Source: Vibrio nitrifigilis (GTDB taxonomy: Bacteria; Pseudomonadota; Gammaproteobacteria; Enterobacterales; Vibrionaceae). From it: DNA of 64,000 nucleotides. The translations under genes and the position numbers were made by a program. A model generated the notes under the pieces. That model ran no database searches, was not told the DNA's origin, and saw nothing but the letters and a program-made list of their open reading frames with translations. The stretch lies in NCBI RefSeq assembly GCF_015686695.1, contig NZ_JADPMR010000001.1:1798001-1862000 (forward strand), given 5' to 3'. Positions 6,745-15,695 of this stretch are shown here, piece after piece (the stretch's first letter is position 1; the number at the start of each line of letters is the position of its first letter).

Positions 6745-8469
6745 CTAATTCCCAGGAATGAATTTAGATAACACACCCGATAAGTCTTTAGTTCGAATTG
6801 GCTTCATAACAAAGTCATTCATACCGGATTTCAAACAGTCATTTTTATCCTGGTCCATCGTGTGCGCTGTTAATGCAATGATTGGTACGTTGAGACCTTT
6901 CAGTCGAATCTGTTTTGTTGCCTCAATACCATCCATTATGGGCATCGACACATCCATAAAAACGAGATCAAACTGTTTATCATGATTAAGGAGTTTAATG
7001 GCATCTTGACCATTATCAGCAAGTGTTACAGTGTAACCCAGTCGATTTAAAATGAGCTTGATGACCATTTGATTGGTTTTAGTATCTTCAACTACAAGAA
7101 TTTGTTTAGCATGATTTTTTTCTGAACTCTGCTCATCAATTAAGTCGAATCGATTAGACTCACGGCTGCTGACTTTTGATTTCAAAGGCAGCATGATTGT
7201 AAATGTACTTCCTTGATTGACTTTGCTTTCGACTGAAATCTTACCGTTCATCAACTCAACTAAATGTTTAGTAATGGTTAATCCTAAACCGGTACCACCA
7301 TATGTACGCGTAATTGAGTTGTCTGCCTGAATGAATGGCGAAAACAACTGCTCAATTCGATCATCATCAATACCAATCCCAGTATCTTTTACCGTGATCA
7401 TTAACGAGTCAGACACGGTTCTCAAATCAACAGTAACGTTACCTTTCTTAGTAAACTTAATCGCATTACCAACAACGTTAAATAAGATTTGCATTAAACG
7501 AGTAGAATCAAGCCAATATACATTTTCGTGACATAGCTGATGTGTCACTGTGAAATTAATCCCTTTTTCTTGGGCCAGTTGCTTGTGATAACTAAGTGAG
7601 TTACCCAATTTCTTCTCTAGATCTATCCAGTTACACTGTAACTTAAAGTGCCCCGATTCTATTCTACTCAAATCTAAAATATCATTGATGATGATAAGTA
7701 ACAGCTCTGCAGAATTTTCCATCTGCTCAAGAAGATCACGTTGTTCCTTTGAAATGTCCTGTCTTAACACATCAATCAAACCCAAAACGGCATTTAATGG
7801 TGTACGAAGCTCATGACTCATCATTGCTAAAAATTGGGATTTGGATTTGTTGGCTTGTTCTGCCTGTTGCTGCGCGATTGAAAGTTCGCGAGTTTTAATA
7901 TTTACTAGTTGTTGAAGTTCTTCTTTATATTCAATATCACTAATCGCGCGCTCTAATAAAGGACGAAACCGTAATAGTGTTGCTTTTGTTTCGAGACTAA
8001 ACTGCCCTTTTCTCTTACCAATCAAGAGTAAAACGGAGTTGCTTGCTTCAGCGCTAATACCTGTCATTAAGACCGAATTGATCTGTTTCTTGAGACTAGA
8101 AGATAGATGGTGAAATTCATCCTGCTCATTAGGTTCAAACAAGACAATACCTTCACCGCTCAGCACTCGTTGAAACTTTGGCGTATTACGCCATTGTTTT
8201 CCTTGAAACGCTGGGTTGGAAGTGAGAAATGTATAGTACGAAGAGCAATGCTTACTCTTTGAAATAACAATAAAATCATCGAATTCTATATAGCGCCCAA
8301 GAACCCGCTTCAACTCTTCAAAGATTTGATATTTGTTGTCTGCGTTACTCAATGCGGAAAGCGCAGCGAGAATAACACGGTTTTCTTCTGCTAATTGATG
8401 CTCTCGTTCCTTACTCCGTTCTAATTCAAGTAAGGTTTCTTTTAATAGCTCTGCTTGGTCCGAATTCAT
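6745..8469 (-). CDS. Hybrid sensor histidine kinase/response regulator
   Basis: A protein of about 574 residues with no membrane segment, so a cytoplasmic sensor. Order: short coiled coil; a GAF-like sensing region (about 40-185); HisKA with SHELRTPLNA (phosphorylated His about residue 219); HATPase with N box NVVGNAIKFT, DTGIGI and GGTGLGL; C-terminal receiver with VVEDTKTN and phosphoacceptor Asp in LVFMDVSMP. The start is taken at ATG 8469 because the codon at 8475 is TTG. Only 12 bases follow the stop of the FIST gene, so the two form an operon and the FIST protein probably feeds this kinase. No output domain is present; a separate phosphotransfer partner is expected. Confidence 0.9.
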   Translation of the reverse strand: MNSDQAELLKETLLELERSKEREHQLAEENRVILAALSALSNADNKYQIFEELKRVLGRYIEFDDFIVISKSKHCSSYYTFLTSNPAFQGKQWRNTPKFQRVLSGEGIVLFEPNEQDEFHHLSSSLKKQINSVLMTGISAEASNSVLLLIGKRKGQFSLETKATLLRFRPLLERAISDIEYKEELQQLVNIKTRELSIAQQQAEQANKSKSQFLAMMSHELRTPLNAVLGLIDVLRQDISKEQRDLLEQMENSAELLLIIINDILDLSRIESGHFKLQCNWIDLEKKLGNSLSYHKQLAQEKGINFTVTHQLCHENVYWLDSTRLMQILFNVVGNAIKFTKKGNVTVDLRTVSDSLMITVKDTGIGIDDDRIEQLFSPFIQADNSITRTYGGTGLGLTITKHLVELMNGKISVESKVNQGSTFTIMLPLKSKVSSRESNRFDLIDEQSSEKNHAKQILVVEDTKTNQMVIKLILNRLGYTVTLADNGQDAIKLLNHDKQFDLVFMDVSMPIMDGIEATKQIRLKGLNVPIIALTAHTMDQDKNDCLKSGMNDFVMKPIRTKDLSGVLSKFIPGN

Positions 8470-8481
8470 AATCAATTACTG

Positions 8482-9699
8482 TTACTCTGATTCGTAAAAA
8501 ATCACTGAAGAAATCATTAGATTCCCATGAGCATTTTCACCGCAAATGAAACGCCCTTGTTCACCGAAGGTAAACGGACAAATGAACGGTTGATTGTTCA
8601 TTTGTGCAAGTAACTTTTCATATACTTGGTTGATTTTATTTCCTAACCTTAACATTGAGCCGCCACAGTGAATGATAATAGCGCCTAGCACCATTGATTC
8701 TCTGTAGTTCTTAGTATTTGCTTCTTTTACTACCCGAGATGCCCGAGAAATCAACTGTTCTAGTGAACCAGTCATTAAACTGATTTCTTCTCCAGTATGA
8801 ACTTCTGCAAACAACTCCAATCCACCATTTACAATTAATTGTAACGGATGTGTGAGCTTATAATATGGCTGTTGATGTACCGTTCCCGCAATCCGACCAA
8901 TGGGGAAACGAGCAATATGATCAAAGATATACTGTTCAGAAATATGTTCACCTGCGTGATCTCGAATCCAGCCTTTGTATACATATTTCGCAGGTTTTCC
9001 ATCTATCTCATAGATGATTCGTCCAGAGGCTTTAGTAATCGTTCCTTTGTACTCTGTTGGTGAATAACCATCACTAAAACCACTAGTTAATGGCTTTGAA
9101 GGGAAAAATAGCTGCATTGCAAGACCGTTAGTTGTCGAGCCACTATCGCTAATTAATGACCATTGGTGTTCGATATGGTTGTCTGCTGAACTGCCACCAA
9201 TGATAGGTACTTGAGTACCAAATTTCATATCAATCGCTTCTATAAAGCGTTCTTCATTTCCTGGAGTGGCATGTAAAACAATTAAACTCGGAACTTCACC
9301 GGCTCGGTCTGCATGTTTTAACGCTTGCTCGATAACATGAACGGCTGCTTGCGGATAGTTCTGACATGAAGAAAGATCGACTAACCCAGAACCATAAGCA
9401 CAAGGTTCTTTATCATAAATCGCCATAATGCTTACAACTGGACCGTGATGAAAGCCTTTTTCGGTCATCACTCCTTTGCAAGAAGAACAACCAATAAAAG
9501 GAATTCCGGGAAAGGATTGCTTAATGTTAGCTGACAAGATTTCCGGTTTGTAATCTTGAGTATAGTAGCAGAGCATTGATGCTAGCCCAGTGGTATCAAT
9601 AGCCGCTAGTAGTTCAGCGACTGCTGAAGCCTCATCTGGCGCGTGACTGACTGAGGTTAAAAAACGCATTGACGTATTCAGTGTTGGATTTATCAGCAT
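8482..9699 (-). CDS. FIST-domain signal-sensing protein
   Basis: A 405-residue cytoplasmic protein with FIST_N (about 30-230) and FIST_C (about 235-375) domains. It begins with a helical N-terminus, then LLAAIDTTGLASMLCYY and IPFIGCSSCKGVMTEKG typical of FIST_N; FGEQGRFICGENAHGN is near the end. FIST domains are thought to bind small ligands such as amino acids and are commonly linked to kinases or cyclases. The hybrid kinase follows 12 bases downstream, so the pair probably makes one sensory pathway. The ligand cannot be told from sequence. Confidence 0.85.
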   Translation of the reverse strand: MLINPTLNTSMRFLTSVSHAPDEASAVAELLAAIDTTGLASMLCYYTQDYKPEILSANIKQSFPGIPFIGCSSCKGVMTEKGFHHGPVVSIMAIYDKEPCAYGSGLVDLSSCQNYPQAAVHVIEQALKHADRAGEVPSLIVLHATPGNEERFIEAIDMKFGTQVPIIGGSSADNHIEHQWSLISDSGSTTNGLAMQLFFPSKPLTSGFSDGYSPTEYKGTITKASGRIIYEIDGKPAKYVYKGWIRDHAGEHISEQYIFDHIARFPIGRIAGTVHQQPYYKLTHPLQLIVNGGLELFAEVHTGEEISLMTGSLEQLISRASRVVKEANTKNYRESMVLGAIIIHCGGSMLRLGNKINQVYEKLLAQMNNQPFICPFTFGEQGRFICGENAHGNLMISSVIFYESE

Positions 9700-9775
9700 T
9701 TATACCCCAATTTACAATCTAATTAAAACCGGAACTGTCTAGATGAAATATTGCTCGCAAAAATGGTCGATAACA

Positions 9776-10132
9776 TTACAGTTTTATCGAAATCAACGTC
9801 TTATCGTTAATTTTTAATATTGGATTAGACCCTAACTTGTCGGTGTCAACATTTAAAATCCACTGTCCTTTATCTGATTTTTCAATCACACCTTGTTCTG
9901 TATTTAAAGACCAAGTTGCGGGAACCTTGTCCAGCTCATATGAACCCATTGAAATCTTAGTAATAGTAAATGCATTTCCTTGCAGGCTCACTGTGCATTG
10001 ATTTACACCCATACAGTCCATGACTTGCTGATTGCTGTAGGTCCATGTTCGCCAAAAAAAAGCAACGATCAAAAGTGCCAGCACCGCCAGGATTTGTATT
10101 AATCGCTGTTTAGTGAGCTTCTCAGCTGCCAT
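9776..10132 (-). CDS. Single-pass membrane protein of unknown function
   Basis: A 118-residue protein with a short basic N-terminus (MAAEKLTKQR), one membrane helix (LIQILAVLALLIVAFFW) and a 90-residue periplasmic beta-rich domain containing a Cys pair (CMGVNQC). The ATG at 10132 is preceded by GAGAGGA, better than the in-frame GTG at 10150. In vibrios I remember a gene of this kind lying next to the cbb3 oxidase genes, but here no oxidase genes follow. Function not recognised. Confidence 0.7.
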   Translation of the reverse strand: MAAEKLTKQRLIQILAVLALLIVAFFWRTWTYSNQQVMDCMGVNQCTVSLQGNAFTITKISMGSYELDKVPATWSLNTEQGVIEKSDKGQWILNVDTDKLGSNPILKINDKTLISIKL

Positions 10133-10714
10133 GATTCCTCTCTTTGTCACTCATTAAATATACCAATACTAGCGTTACCTAAACGTCCTGTTAAAAACAA
10201 ATCAAAATGTGGTTCGGACTGATGAATAAATATAGTAACGTTTGGCTTTGGCGCTTATAATGCGCCACGTATTAATCGGAACATCAAACACCACATAGCC
10301 TTTTAATATTATCAGTAAATTCACATTGATAATATACTCCTTATGAATAGCATGGCTTAACTGTCAATAAAGTATTCAATTCGTTCATTACCATAACTAA
10401 AGTTGATTTAGATTCTTCTCCTATTAAGAAATTACACACATAGATTTTGATCACAAAAACTGAAGTTTATTTTCTCAAATGACACTAGATTACTCAAAAA
10501 GATGCCATTTTTAGATAATTAATGACCAAATCTATAGCTTTATAGCTATACGTTGTGATGAGTAGGTAATATTTCCCATTACCAGAGGGACTATTACGTG
10601 CTATATGCAGCTAATGTTATATTAATATTATGATTTTAAAGGGATTTATTTTAGCTATGCTTTGAGTTTTAGTAATGCTAAAATATTGATGTACATCAAT
10701 TAGTGAAGGTTATT
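10133..10714. other. Gene-free AT-rich interval upstream of fnr
   Basis: About 580 AT-rich bases with no credible coding frame on either strand. In Vibrio cholerae and relatives, as I recall it, the ccoNOQP and ccoGHIS genes for cbb3 oxidase lie between the preceding small membrane-protein gene and fnr; none of them is here. The right end carries the fnr promoter and an FNR box. The rest may be the scar of a deletion. Confidence 0.6.
10686..10699. promoter_or_regulatory. FNR box upstream of fnr
   Basis: TTGATGTACATCAA is a perfect palindrome matching the FNR consensus TTGAT-N4-ATCAA. It lies 15 bases before the fnr start codon, so bound Fnr would block its own transcript (negative autoregulation, as known in E. 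coli). Confidence 0.8.
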
Positions 10715-11464
10715 ATGATTTCTGAAAAGCCTGCTGCGAAACGCATCCAATCTGGTGGCTGTGCCATTCACTGTCAAGATTGCAGTATCAGCCAACTTTG
10801 TATCCCGTTTACTTTGAATGAATCAGAGTTAGACCAGCTTGATCAAATCATTGAGCGCAAAAAGCCAATTCAGAAAGGCCAAGAGCTTTTCAAGGCGGGA
10901 GATGAGTTAAAATCTCTTTATGCTATCCGCTCTGGTACAATTAAAAGCTACACCATCACGGAACAAGGTGACGAACAAATCACTGCATTCCATCTTGCTG
11001 GTGATTTAGTAGGTTTTGATGCCATTACATCAGATAGCCATCCTAGCTTTGCTCAAGCACTAGAAACATCGATGGTTTGTGAAATTCCTTATGAGATATT
11101 AGACGATCTATCAGGTAAGATGCCTAAACTTCGTCAACAAATCATGCGTTTGATGAGTAATGAAATTAAAGGTGATCAAGAAATGATTCTCCTGCTTTCA
11201 AAGAAAAATGCAGAAGAACGTTTAGCGGCCTTTTTGTATAACTTATCAACTCGTTTCTCTCAACGTGGCTTTAGCCCTAGAGAGTTCCGTTTGACGATGA
11301 CTCGTGGTGATATTGGTAACTACCTTGGTTTGACGGTAGAAACAATCAGTCGTCTACTGGGTCGGTTCCAAAAATCTGAAATCTTAAGTGTTAAAGGTAA
11401 GTATATTACTATTCTCGATCATGCTTCATTGATGGAGATGGCTGGTGTGACACAAGATTCATAG
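10715..11464 (+). CDS. fnr: Fnr oxygen-responsive global regulator
   Basis: A 249-residue Crp/Fnr family activator that senses oxygen through a [4Fe-4S] cluster. N-terminal cysteines appear in SGGCAIHCQDCSISQLC (C20, C23 and C29 by E. coli numbering) and the fourth ligand in SMVCEIP. The cAMP-like barrel is followed by the helix-turn-helix GNYLGLTVETISRLLGRFQ. Almost every block matches E. coli FNR. The ATG at 10715 gives the canonical MISEK start; the in-frame GTG at 10703 is not needed. It is followed by uspE, as in E. coli. It controls anaerobic respiration genes. Confidence 0.97.
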   Translation: MISEKPAAKRIQSGGCAIHCQDCSISQLCIPFTLNESELDQLDQIIERKKPIQKGQELFKAGDELKSLYAIRSGTIKSYTITEQGDEQITAFHLAGDLVGFDAITSDSHPSFAQALETSMVCEIPYEILDDLSGKMPKLRQQIMRLMSNEIKGDQEMILLLSKKNAEERLAAFLYNLSTRFSQRGFSPREFRLTMTRGDIGNYLGLTVETISRLLGRFQKSEILSVKGKYITILDHASLMEMAGVTQDS

Positions 11465-11476
11465 TTTAGTTTCAAT

Positions 11477-11502
11477 GAAGTAGCTCTTTAATGAGCTACT
11501 TC
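11477..11502 (+). terminator. Hairpin after fnr
   Basis: A perfect 10-bp stem (GAAGTAGCTC) with a 6-base loop, 12 bases past the fnr stop. There is no clear U-run, so it may be a weak terminator or an mRNA 3-prime stabiliser. Confidence 0.55.
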
Positions 11503-11597
11503 ATAATTCCCACAAATTCCTTTCCCTTTTCTAAAATAATTCGAAGTTCTGCGCTAAAGTAACCATAGAGTTCTCCTCCACTGATAAGGAGCCCGTT

Positions 11598-12545
11598 ATG
11601 AGCATCTATAGCAAAATTTTAGTGGTTGCAGATATTAATCGAGATGACCAACCCGCACTTGCTCGCGCCACTCAATTGGCAGCCCAAAGCAAATCAAGAA
11701 GTCACATTTTGTTCTTCTTGTCTATTTACGATTTCTCTTACGATATGACATCCATGCTCTCTTCAGATGAAAGAGATGCTATGCGTCGTGGCGTCATTCA
11801 ACAAAGAGAACAGTGGATGAGGAAAATTGCCGAGCCTTATCTCAATGATGATTTCGATTTGGATGTCAAAGTGGTTTGGCATAATCGTCCGTATGAAGCC
11901 ATCATTCATGAAGTTTATGAAGGTCAACATGACATTCTGGTGAAAGGGACTCGCAAGCACGACATGCTTGAATCTGTGCTCTTTACACCAACTGATTGGC
12001 ATTTATTACGTAAATGCCCCACTCCGGTACTGTTGGTAAAAAATGCGCAATGGCCACACGGTGCGTCAATTATCGCATCAGTGCATGTTGGTTCAGAAAT
12101 GCCCGCCCACCAAGACCTGAATGACAAAATGGTTGAGCAGTTATTGTGTTTGAGTCAACGCCTTGATGCGATGCCATATTTAGTCAATGCGTATCCGATT
12201 ACACCAACTAACATCACGGTTGAATTACCAGAGTTTGATCCCACAACGTATACAGAAGCCGTTCGTGGTCATCACCTAACTGCGATGAAAGCATTGAGAC
12301 AAAAACATGGTCTTGCGCAAGAAAATACCATTGTTCAACAAGGTTTACCCGAAGACATTATTCCTCAGGCTGCCAAGGATCTTAACGCTGGCATGTGTAT
12401 TATCGGCACTACAGGGCGCACTGGTTTATCAGCAGTCTTTATTGGTAACACCGCTGAACATGTTATCGATAAAATTGACTGCGATATTCTCGCCTTAAAA
12501 CCACAAGGCTATATCAGCCCACTTGACCCCAATAATACCAAATAG
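11598..12545 (+). CDS. uspE: Universal stress protein E (tandem Usp)
   Basis: A 315-residue protein with two tandem universal stress domains (about 1-150 and 160-305). The first begins YSKILVVADINRDDQPAL and the second contains IIGTTGRTGLSAVFIGNTAEHV, the Usp nucleotide-binding loop (G-x2-G-x9-G-S/T type). UspE (YdaA-type) proteins act in stress survival, motility and aggregation in enterobacteria. AAGGAG lies 7 bases before the ATG. The position right after fnr is conserved in gamma-proteobacteria. Confidence 0.93.
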   Translation: MSIYSKILVVADINRDDQPALARATQLAAQSKSRSHILFFLSIYDFSYDMTSMLSSDERDAMRRGVIQQREQWMRKIAEPYLNDDFDLDVKVVWHNRPYEAIIHEVYEGQHDILVKGTRKHDMLESVLFTPTDWHLLRKCPTPVLLVKNAQWPHGASIIASVHVGSEMPAHQDLNDKMVEQLLCLSQRLDAMPYLVNAYPITPTNITVELPEFDPTTYTEAVRGHHLTAMKALRQKHGLAQENTIVQQGLPEDIIPQAAKDLNAGMCIIGTTGRTGLSAVFIGNTAEHVIDKIDCDILALKPQGYISPLDPNNTK

Positions 12546-12678
12546 GGTCACAACTTCCCCTTGAAGCAACTTGTTTCAAGGGATTGTTACTTTTCCCGGC
12601 GAAAAACTGGAATCTGTTCTATTTATGCGTATCATACGCACTTCATTTTGTTTTCAAAAATATTAAGACTGCAAGCTA

Positions 12679-13611
12679 ATGACTGAGCAAACTCAAGAGC
12701 GCACTAAAGCTCAACAATACAATTTCAATAAACTGCAAAAACGTCTGCGTCGTAACACTGGCCAAGCTATCGCTGACTTCAACATGATCGAAGATGGTGA
12801 TCGCATTATGGTATGTTTGTCTGGCGGAAAAGACAGCTTCACAATGTTAGATATCTTGATGAGTTTGCAAAAAAGTGCACCTGTTTCATTCGAACTAATT
12901 GCAGTAAACCTTGATCAAAAGCAACCAGGCTTCCCTGAACATATTTTACCTGAATACCTTGAATCATTGGGTGTGCAATACAAGATTGTGGAAGAAGACA
13001 CATACTCCATCGTTCAGGACAAAGTACCTGAGGGCAAAACCACATGTTCTCTTTGCTCTCGCCTTCGTCGTGGAATTCTATATCGCACAGCAAAAGAACT
13101 TGGCGCGACTAAGATAGCGCTTGGCCATCATCGCGATGATATTCTTGAAACGCTATTTTTAAATATGTTTTATGGCGGTAAGATGAAAGGTATGCCACCA
13201 AAGCTTGTTTCTGATAATGGTGAGCACGTCGTCATTCGCCCATTGGCGTATTGTCGCGAGAAAGACATCATTAAATTCTCAGAGATGGCTGGCTACCCTA
13301 TTATTCCGTGTAACCTATGTGGTTCGCAGCCAAACATGCAACGCCAAAATATTAAACAAATGCTTAATGGTTGGGATAAACAATTCCCTGGCCGTATTGA
13401 AACTATGTTCCGTGCCATGCAAAACGTGGTACCAAGTCACCTTGCTGACTTAGAACTTTTCGATTTTAAGTCAATCAACCGTGATTCAGGTGTCATCAAT
13501 GGTGGCGATATTGGTTTTGATAAAGAAGAAATGCCTCAAAATCAAGTTGATGATGAAGACATGGTGACTGAGTTTGATCCTGGTTTACAACTTGATGTAA
13601 CCAACCTATAA
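12679..13611 (+). CDS. ttcA: tRNA 2-thiocytidine(32) synthetase TtcA
   Basis: A 310-residue cytoplasmic enzyme that thiolates C32 of certain tRNAs using an Fe-S cluster and ATP. It contains the PP-loop motif SGGKDS (about residues 54-59) and the two Cys pairs CSLCSRLRRG and CNLCG that hold the cluster. The middle HHRDDILETL is family-typical. The ATG at 12679 directly yields MTEQTQERTKAQQYNFNKL. It follows uspE, the usual Vibrio order, and ends before a strong terminator. Confidence 0.95.
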   Translation: MTEQTQERTKAQQYNFNKLQKRLRRNTGQAIADFNMIEDGDRIMVCLSGGKDSFTMLDILMSLQKSAPVSFELIAVNLDQKQPGFPEHILPEYLESLGVQYKIVEEDTYSIVQDKVPEGKTTCSLCSRLRRGILYRTAKELGATKIALGHHRDDILETLFLNMFYGGKMKGMPPKLVSDNGEHVVIRPLAYCREKDIIKFSEMAGYPIIPCNLCGSQPNMQRQNIKQMLNGWDKQFPGRIETMFRAMQNVVPSHLADLELFDFKSINRDSGVINGGDIGFDKEEMPQNQVDDEDMVTEFDPGLQLDVTNL

Positions 13612-13637
13612 ATTTGAATCTTCTCTTTGTTCGATAC

Positions 13638-13667
13638 AAATAAAGCTGCCAGTGGCAGCTTTATTTT
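13638..13667. terminator. Bidirectional terminator between ttcA and the glucosaminidase gene
   Basis: A 13-bp perfect stem (AAATAAAGCTGCC) with a 3-base loop and T-runs on both sides. It lies between two convergent genes. Confidence 0.88.
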
Positions 13668-13706
13668 TGCGTAATCATTTTAGTTAAAATATCCACTGGA
13701 ATACTC

Positions 13707-14495
13707 TTATTCAAGCCAATATTCCTGATTGTGATCGATCATCGCTTGAATGTCCTGAACGTATTCTTCTCCACGCTCTGAATATTTATTGAGCCCTTTA
13801 ACCAATTGAATAGCTGCAAAAGTGGTCGTTACACTTTCACCTTTGGTACGTAACTGAGCTCGAATCTGTCGAAGTGCCTTATAAGCGCGATTGCGGTTTA
13901 CATTCATAAAGTAACGGTGGATAGATTCGGATACCGAAGAAAATTTGGCTACTTCATGCGTCATACCATCCGCTCTATCGCGTGGAACCAAGCCACATCC
14001 TTTACTATAACACCACTGGCCAAAGTAGTTATTTGCCTGACGCGCAAATCGCGAGGTGCCCCAAGCTGATTCGTTAGCGGCTTGCGTCAGTACTAATGCT
14101 TCAGGTAAGACATCAACACGTAGCAACATTTGCTTTAACCAATCCTTGGTTAACGCGTTCTTCGCTAACTTCACATTGTACAATTCACCCAATAACTTCG
14201 CGTTCACAAGATCGCGTGGAGTTACGGAATCGGTTTGATATTTTTCTTTTAAAGCTAGGAGAAAGCCTCTTTCTTTGCTCACGCGAGTATTCTCAGCAGT
14301 CACACCTTTACGCATGTACTTAAAAAAGGCTTTCTTGCGAGCGGTAATATTCTTGATCTTTGAGAACTCAGGAGGCCGCGGCAACTGTTCGTATTGCTGC
14401 GGCGCGATACCCAACCGTTCATTATCTGTATTGACATAGTAGTAGCTGCAACTTGCCATCACGAGCACAGCAGCAATCACTAAAAATCTAAGCAT
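13707..14495 (-). CDS. Bax-type glucosaminidase, probable lipoprotein
   Basis: A 262-residue cell-wall hydrolase of the Bax/glucosaminidase (PF01832) family, which cuts the glycan strand of peptidoglycan. The N-terminus MLRFLVIAAVLVMASCSYYY reads as a lipoprotein signal with a slightly atypical lipobox (M-A-S-C). The catalytic region is QAANESAWGTSRFARQANNY, with Glu in NESAWG, and QWCYSKGCGLVPR follows. The start at 14495 is chosen because it supplies the signal peptide and overlaps the previous stop by 8 bases, so the gene is translated after the upstream membrane gene. Confidence 0.85.
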   Translation of the reverse strand: MLRFLVIAAVLVMASCSYYYVNTDNERLGIAPQQYEQLPRPPEFSKIKNITARKKAFFKYMRKGVTAENTRVSKERGFLLALKEKYQTDSVTPRDLVNAKLLGELYNVKLAKNALTKDWLKQMLLRVDVLPEALVLTQAANESAWGTSRFARQANNYFGQWCYSKGCGLVPRDRADGMTHEVAKFSSVSESIHRYFMNVNRNRAYKALRQIRAQLRTKGESVTTTFAAIQLVKGLNKYSERGEEYVQDIQAMIDHNQEYWLE

Positions 14496-15294
14496 TAAAC
14501 ACCTGACTTTGGTTATCGTCACCACTGTCATCATTGTTATTGTGGTTTGTCGCGACAATTTTTAGGCGAATACCAAACATATTACGATAGATAATCCCTT
14601 TCACATGAAAGAAAAACGGCAATACCAGTAATAGTCCTATTCCATAAAACATTAATGCTGCAACAAATAACCCCATGATAACTAGATAGATAATCGCTAA
14701 TGGTAACAGTTTTCTATTGACTGCCCTCAACGATAACATAAGTGCATTCAGTGGTCTCATGCGTTTTTCACAAATTAACAACACCGCATTACTAAACGCT
14801 AAGGACAAATACAACGCAATGGGTGGCAATAATAAATTCGCTACCCCTTGTAATAGTAGACTAACAAGGGTTGCAATGATAACTGAGATAGTAAACTGTA
14901 AGCCGCTCGTCATTTGACGCGTTTTTGTTTTCAAACCAGCTGAATGGCTCATGGCCATTAAACAAACACCGGCAAAAAACGGTGCAGTAACAACCTCATA
15001 GCTGAAATTAGCGACATACAAAGCGCGAACAAATCCATCAGGCAATGTACCGTTTTTAGCAAAGTTTTCAAACACGGTAGTTGCGTCAGTCACCTGCATA
15101 TTCAGAGCAATAAAGAAAATGACAACTTGCAGTATCGCTAAAATAATAATAGCGGGAGTAAAAGAAAAGAAGTGTTTGATGGTGTGATCCCATGCTTCTT
15201 TAAATACCTTTGTGACACTTAATTCATATTTTCCAGAAAGTGCAGTCTCGATACTGCCTCCCAAATTAAAATCTTTTTCTATCTCGTTACTCAT
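14488..15294 (-). CDS. Multi-pass inner membrane protein, unknown function
   Basis: A 268-residue protein with a soluble N-terminus (about 45 residues) and about five or six membrane helices, such as FTPAIIILAILQVVIFFIAL, VIIATLVSLLLQGVANLLL and LPLAIIYLVIMGLFVAALMF. The C-terminal tail is polar (HNNNDDSGDDNQ). It resembles the loosely defined BPSS1780/DUF-type membrane proteins; I do not know its role. It is operonic with the Bax-like hydrolase through an 8-base overlap, so a cell-envelope function is a reasonable inference. Confidence 0.8.
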   Translation of the reverse strand: MSNEIEKDFNLGGSIETALSGKYELSVTKVFKEAWDHTIKHFFSFTPAIIILAILQVVIFFIALNMQVTDATTVFENFAKNGTLPDGFVRALYVANFSYEVVTAPFFAGVCLMAMSHSAGLKTKTRQMTSGLQFTISVIIATLVSLLLQGVANLLLPPIALYLSLAFSNAVLLICEKRMRPLNALMLSLRAVNRKLLPLAIIYLVIMGLFVAALMFYGIGLLLVLPFFFHVKGIIYRNMFGIRLKIVATNHNNNDDSGDDNQSQVFNA

Positions 15295-15695
15295 AAATCG
15301 CTCTAGTGGCTATGTATTTTGTCTGAGAGACATAGTGCATACACTATTACCCTGGCATCTTGAGATCATTTGGGTATAAAAAGGCTCAAAAATTGTCTCA
15401 GACTCTTAAAAAGTAGTCAGCTATTATACTTAAATGCAACTCAGTCCCAAATTGTAATCCAAATTTCTTTTTTGTTTTTAGCGACAATGGTGAATTCTTC
15501 AACAGAATCTGCTGGTATAAAACAATGAAATTGTTAAGGTATGTTACTAAGTTATTTTTCATTACCTTTGCGTAGCAATAGTTTTTGTGTTTAGGTAACA
15601 AAAAAGCTATCCATTCGTGCGCATGATGATTATGATTCGCGCCTCAATATAGTGTAAAACAACCGGTCAATATGTAGTCAAAACTGCAGACCAAG
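15295..15695. other. Gene-free interval with a solitary repeat arm
   Basis: Divergent intergenic space between the membrane-protein gene and potA. At 15355-15378 the 24 bases GCATCTTGAGATCATTTGGGTATA (given here as GCATCTTGAG then ATCATTTGGGTATA) match the right arm of the palindromic repeat at 20756-21021. No left arm is visible. The rest is AT-rich and should hold the potA promoter; I cannot fix its position. Confidence 0.6.

Noticed and set aside
15398..15601. 67-codon minus-strand frame before potA
   Set aside because: AT-rich Lys/Leu/Asn translation, no ribosome-binding site and no recognisable family.
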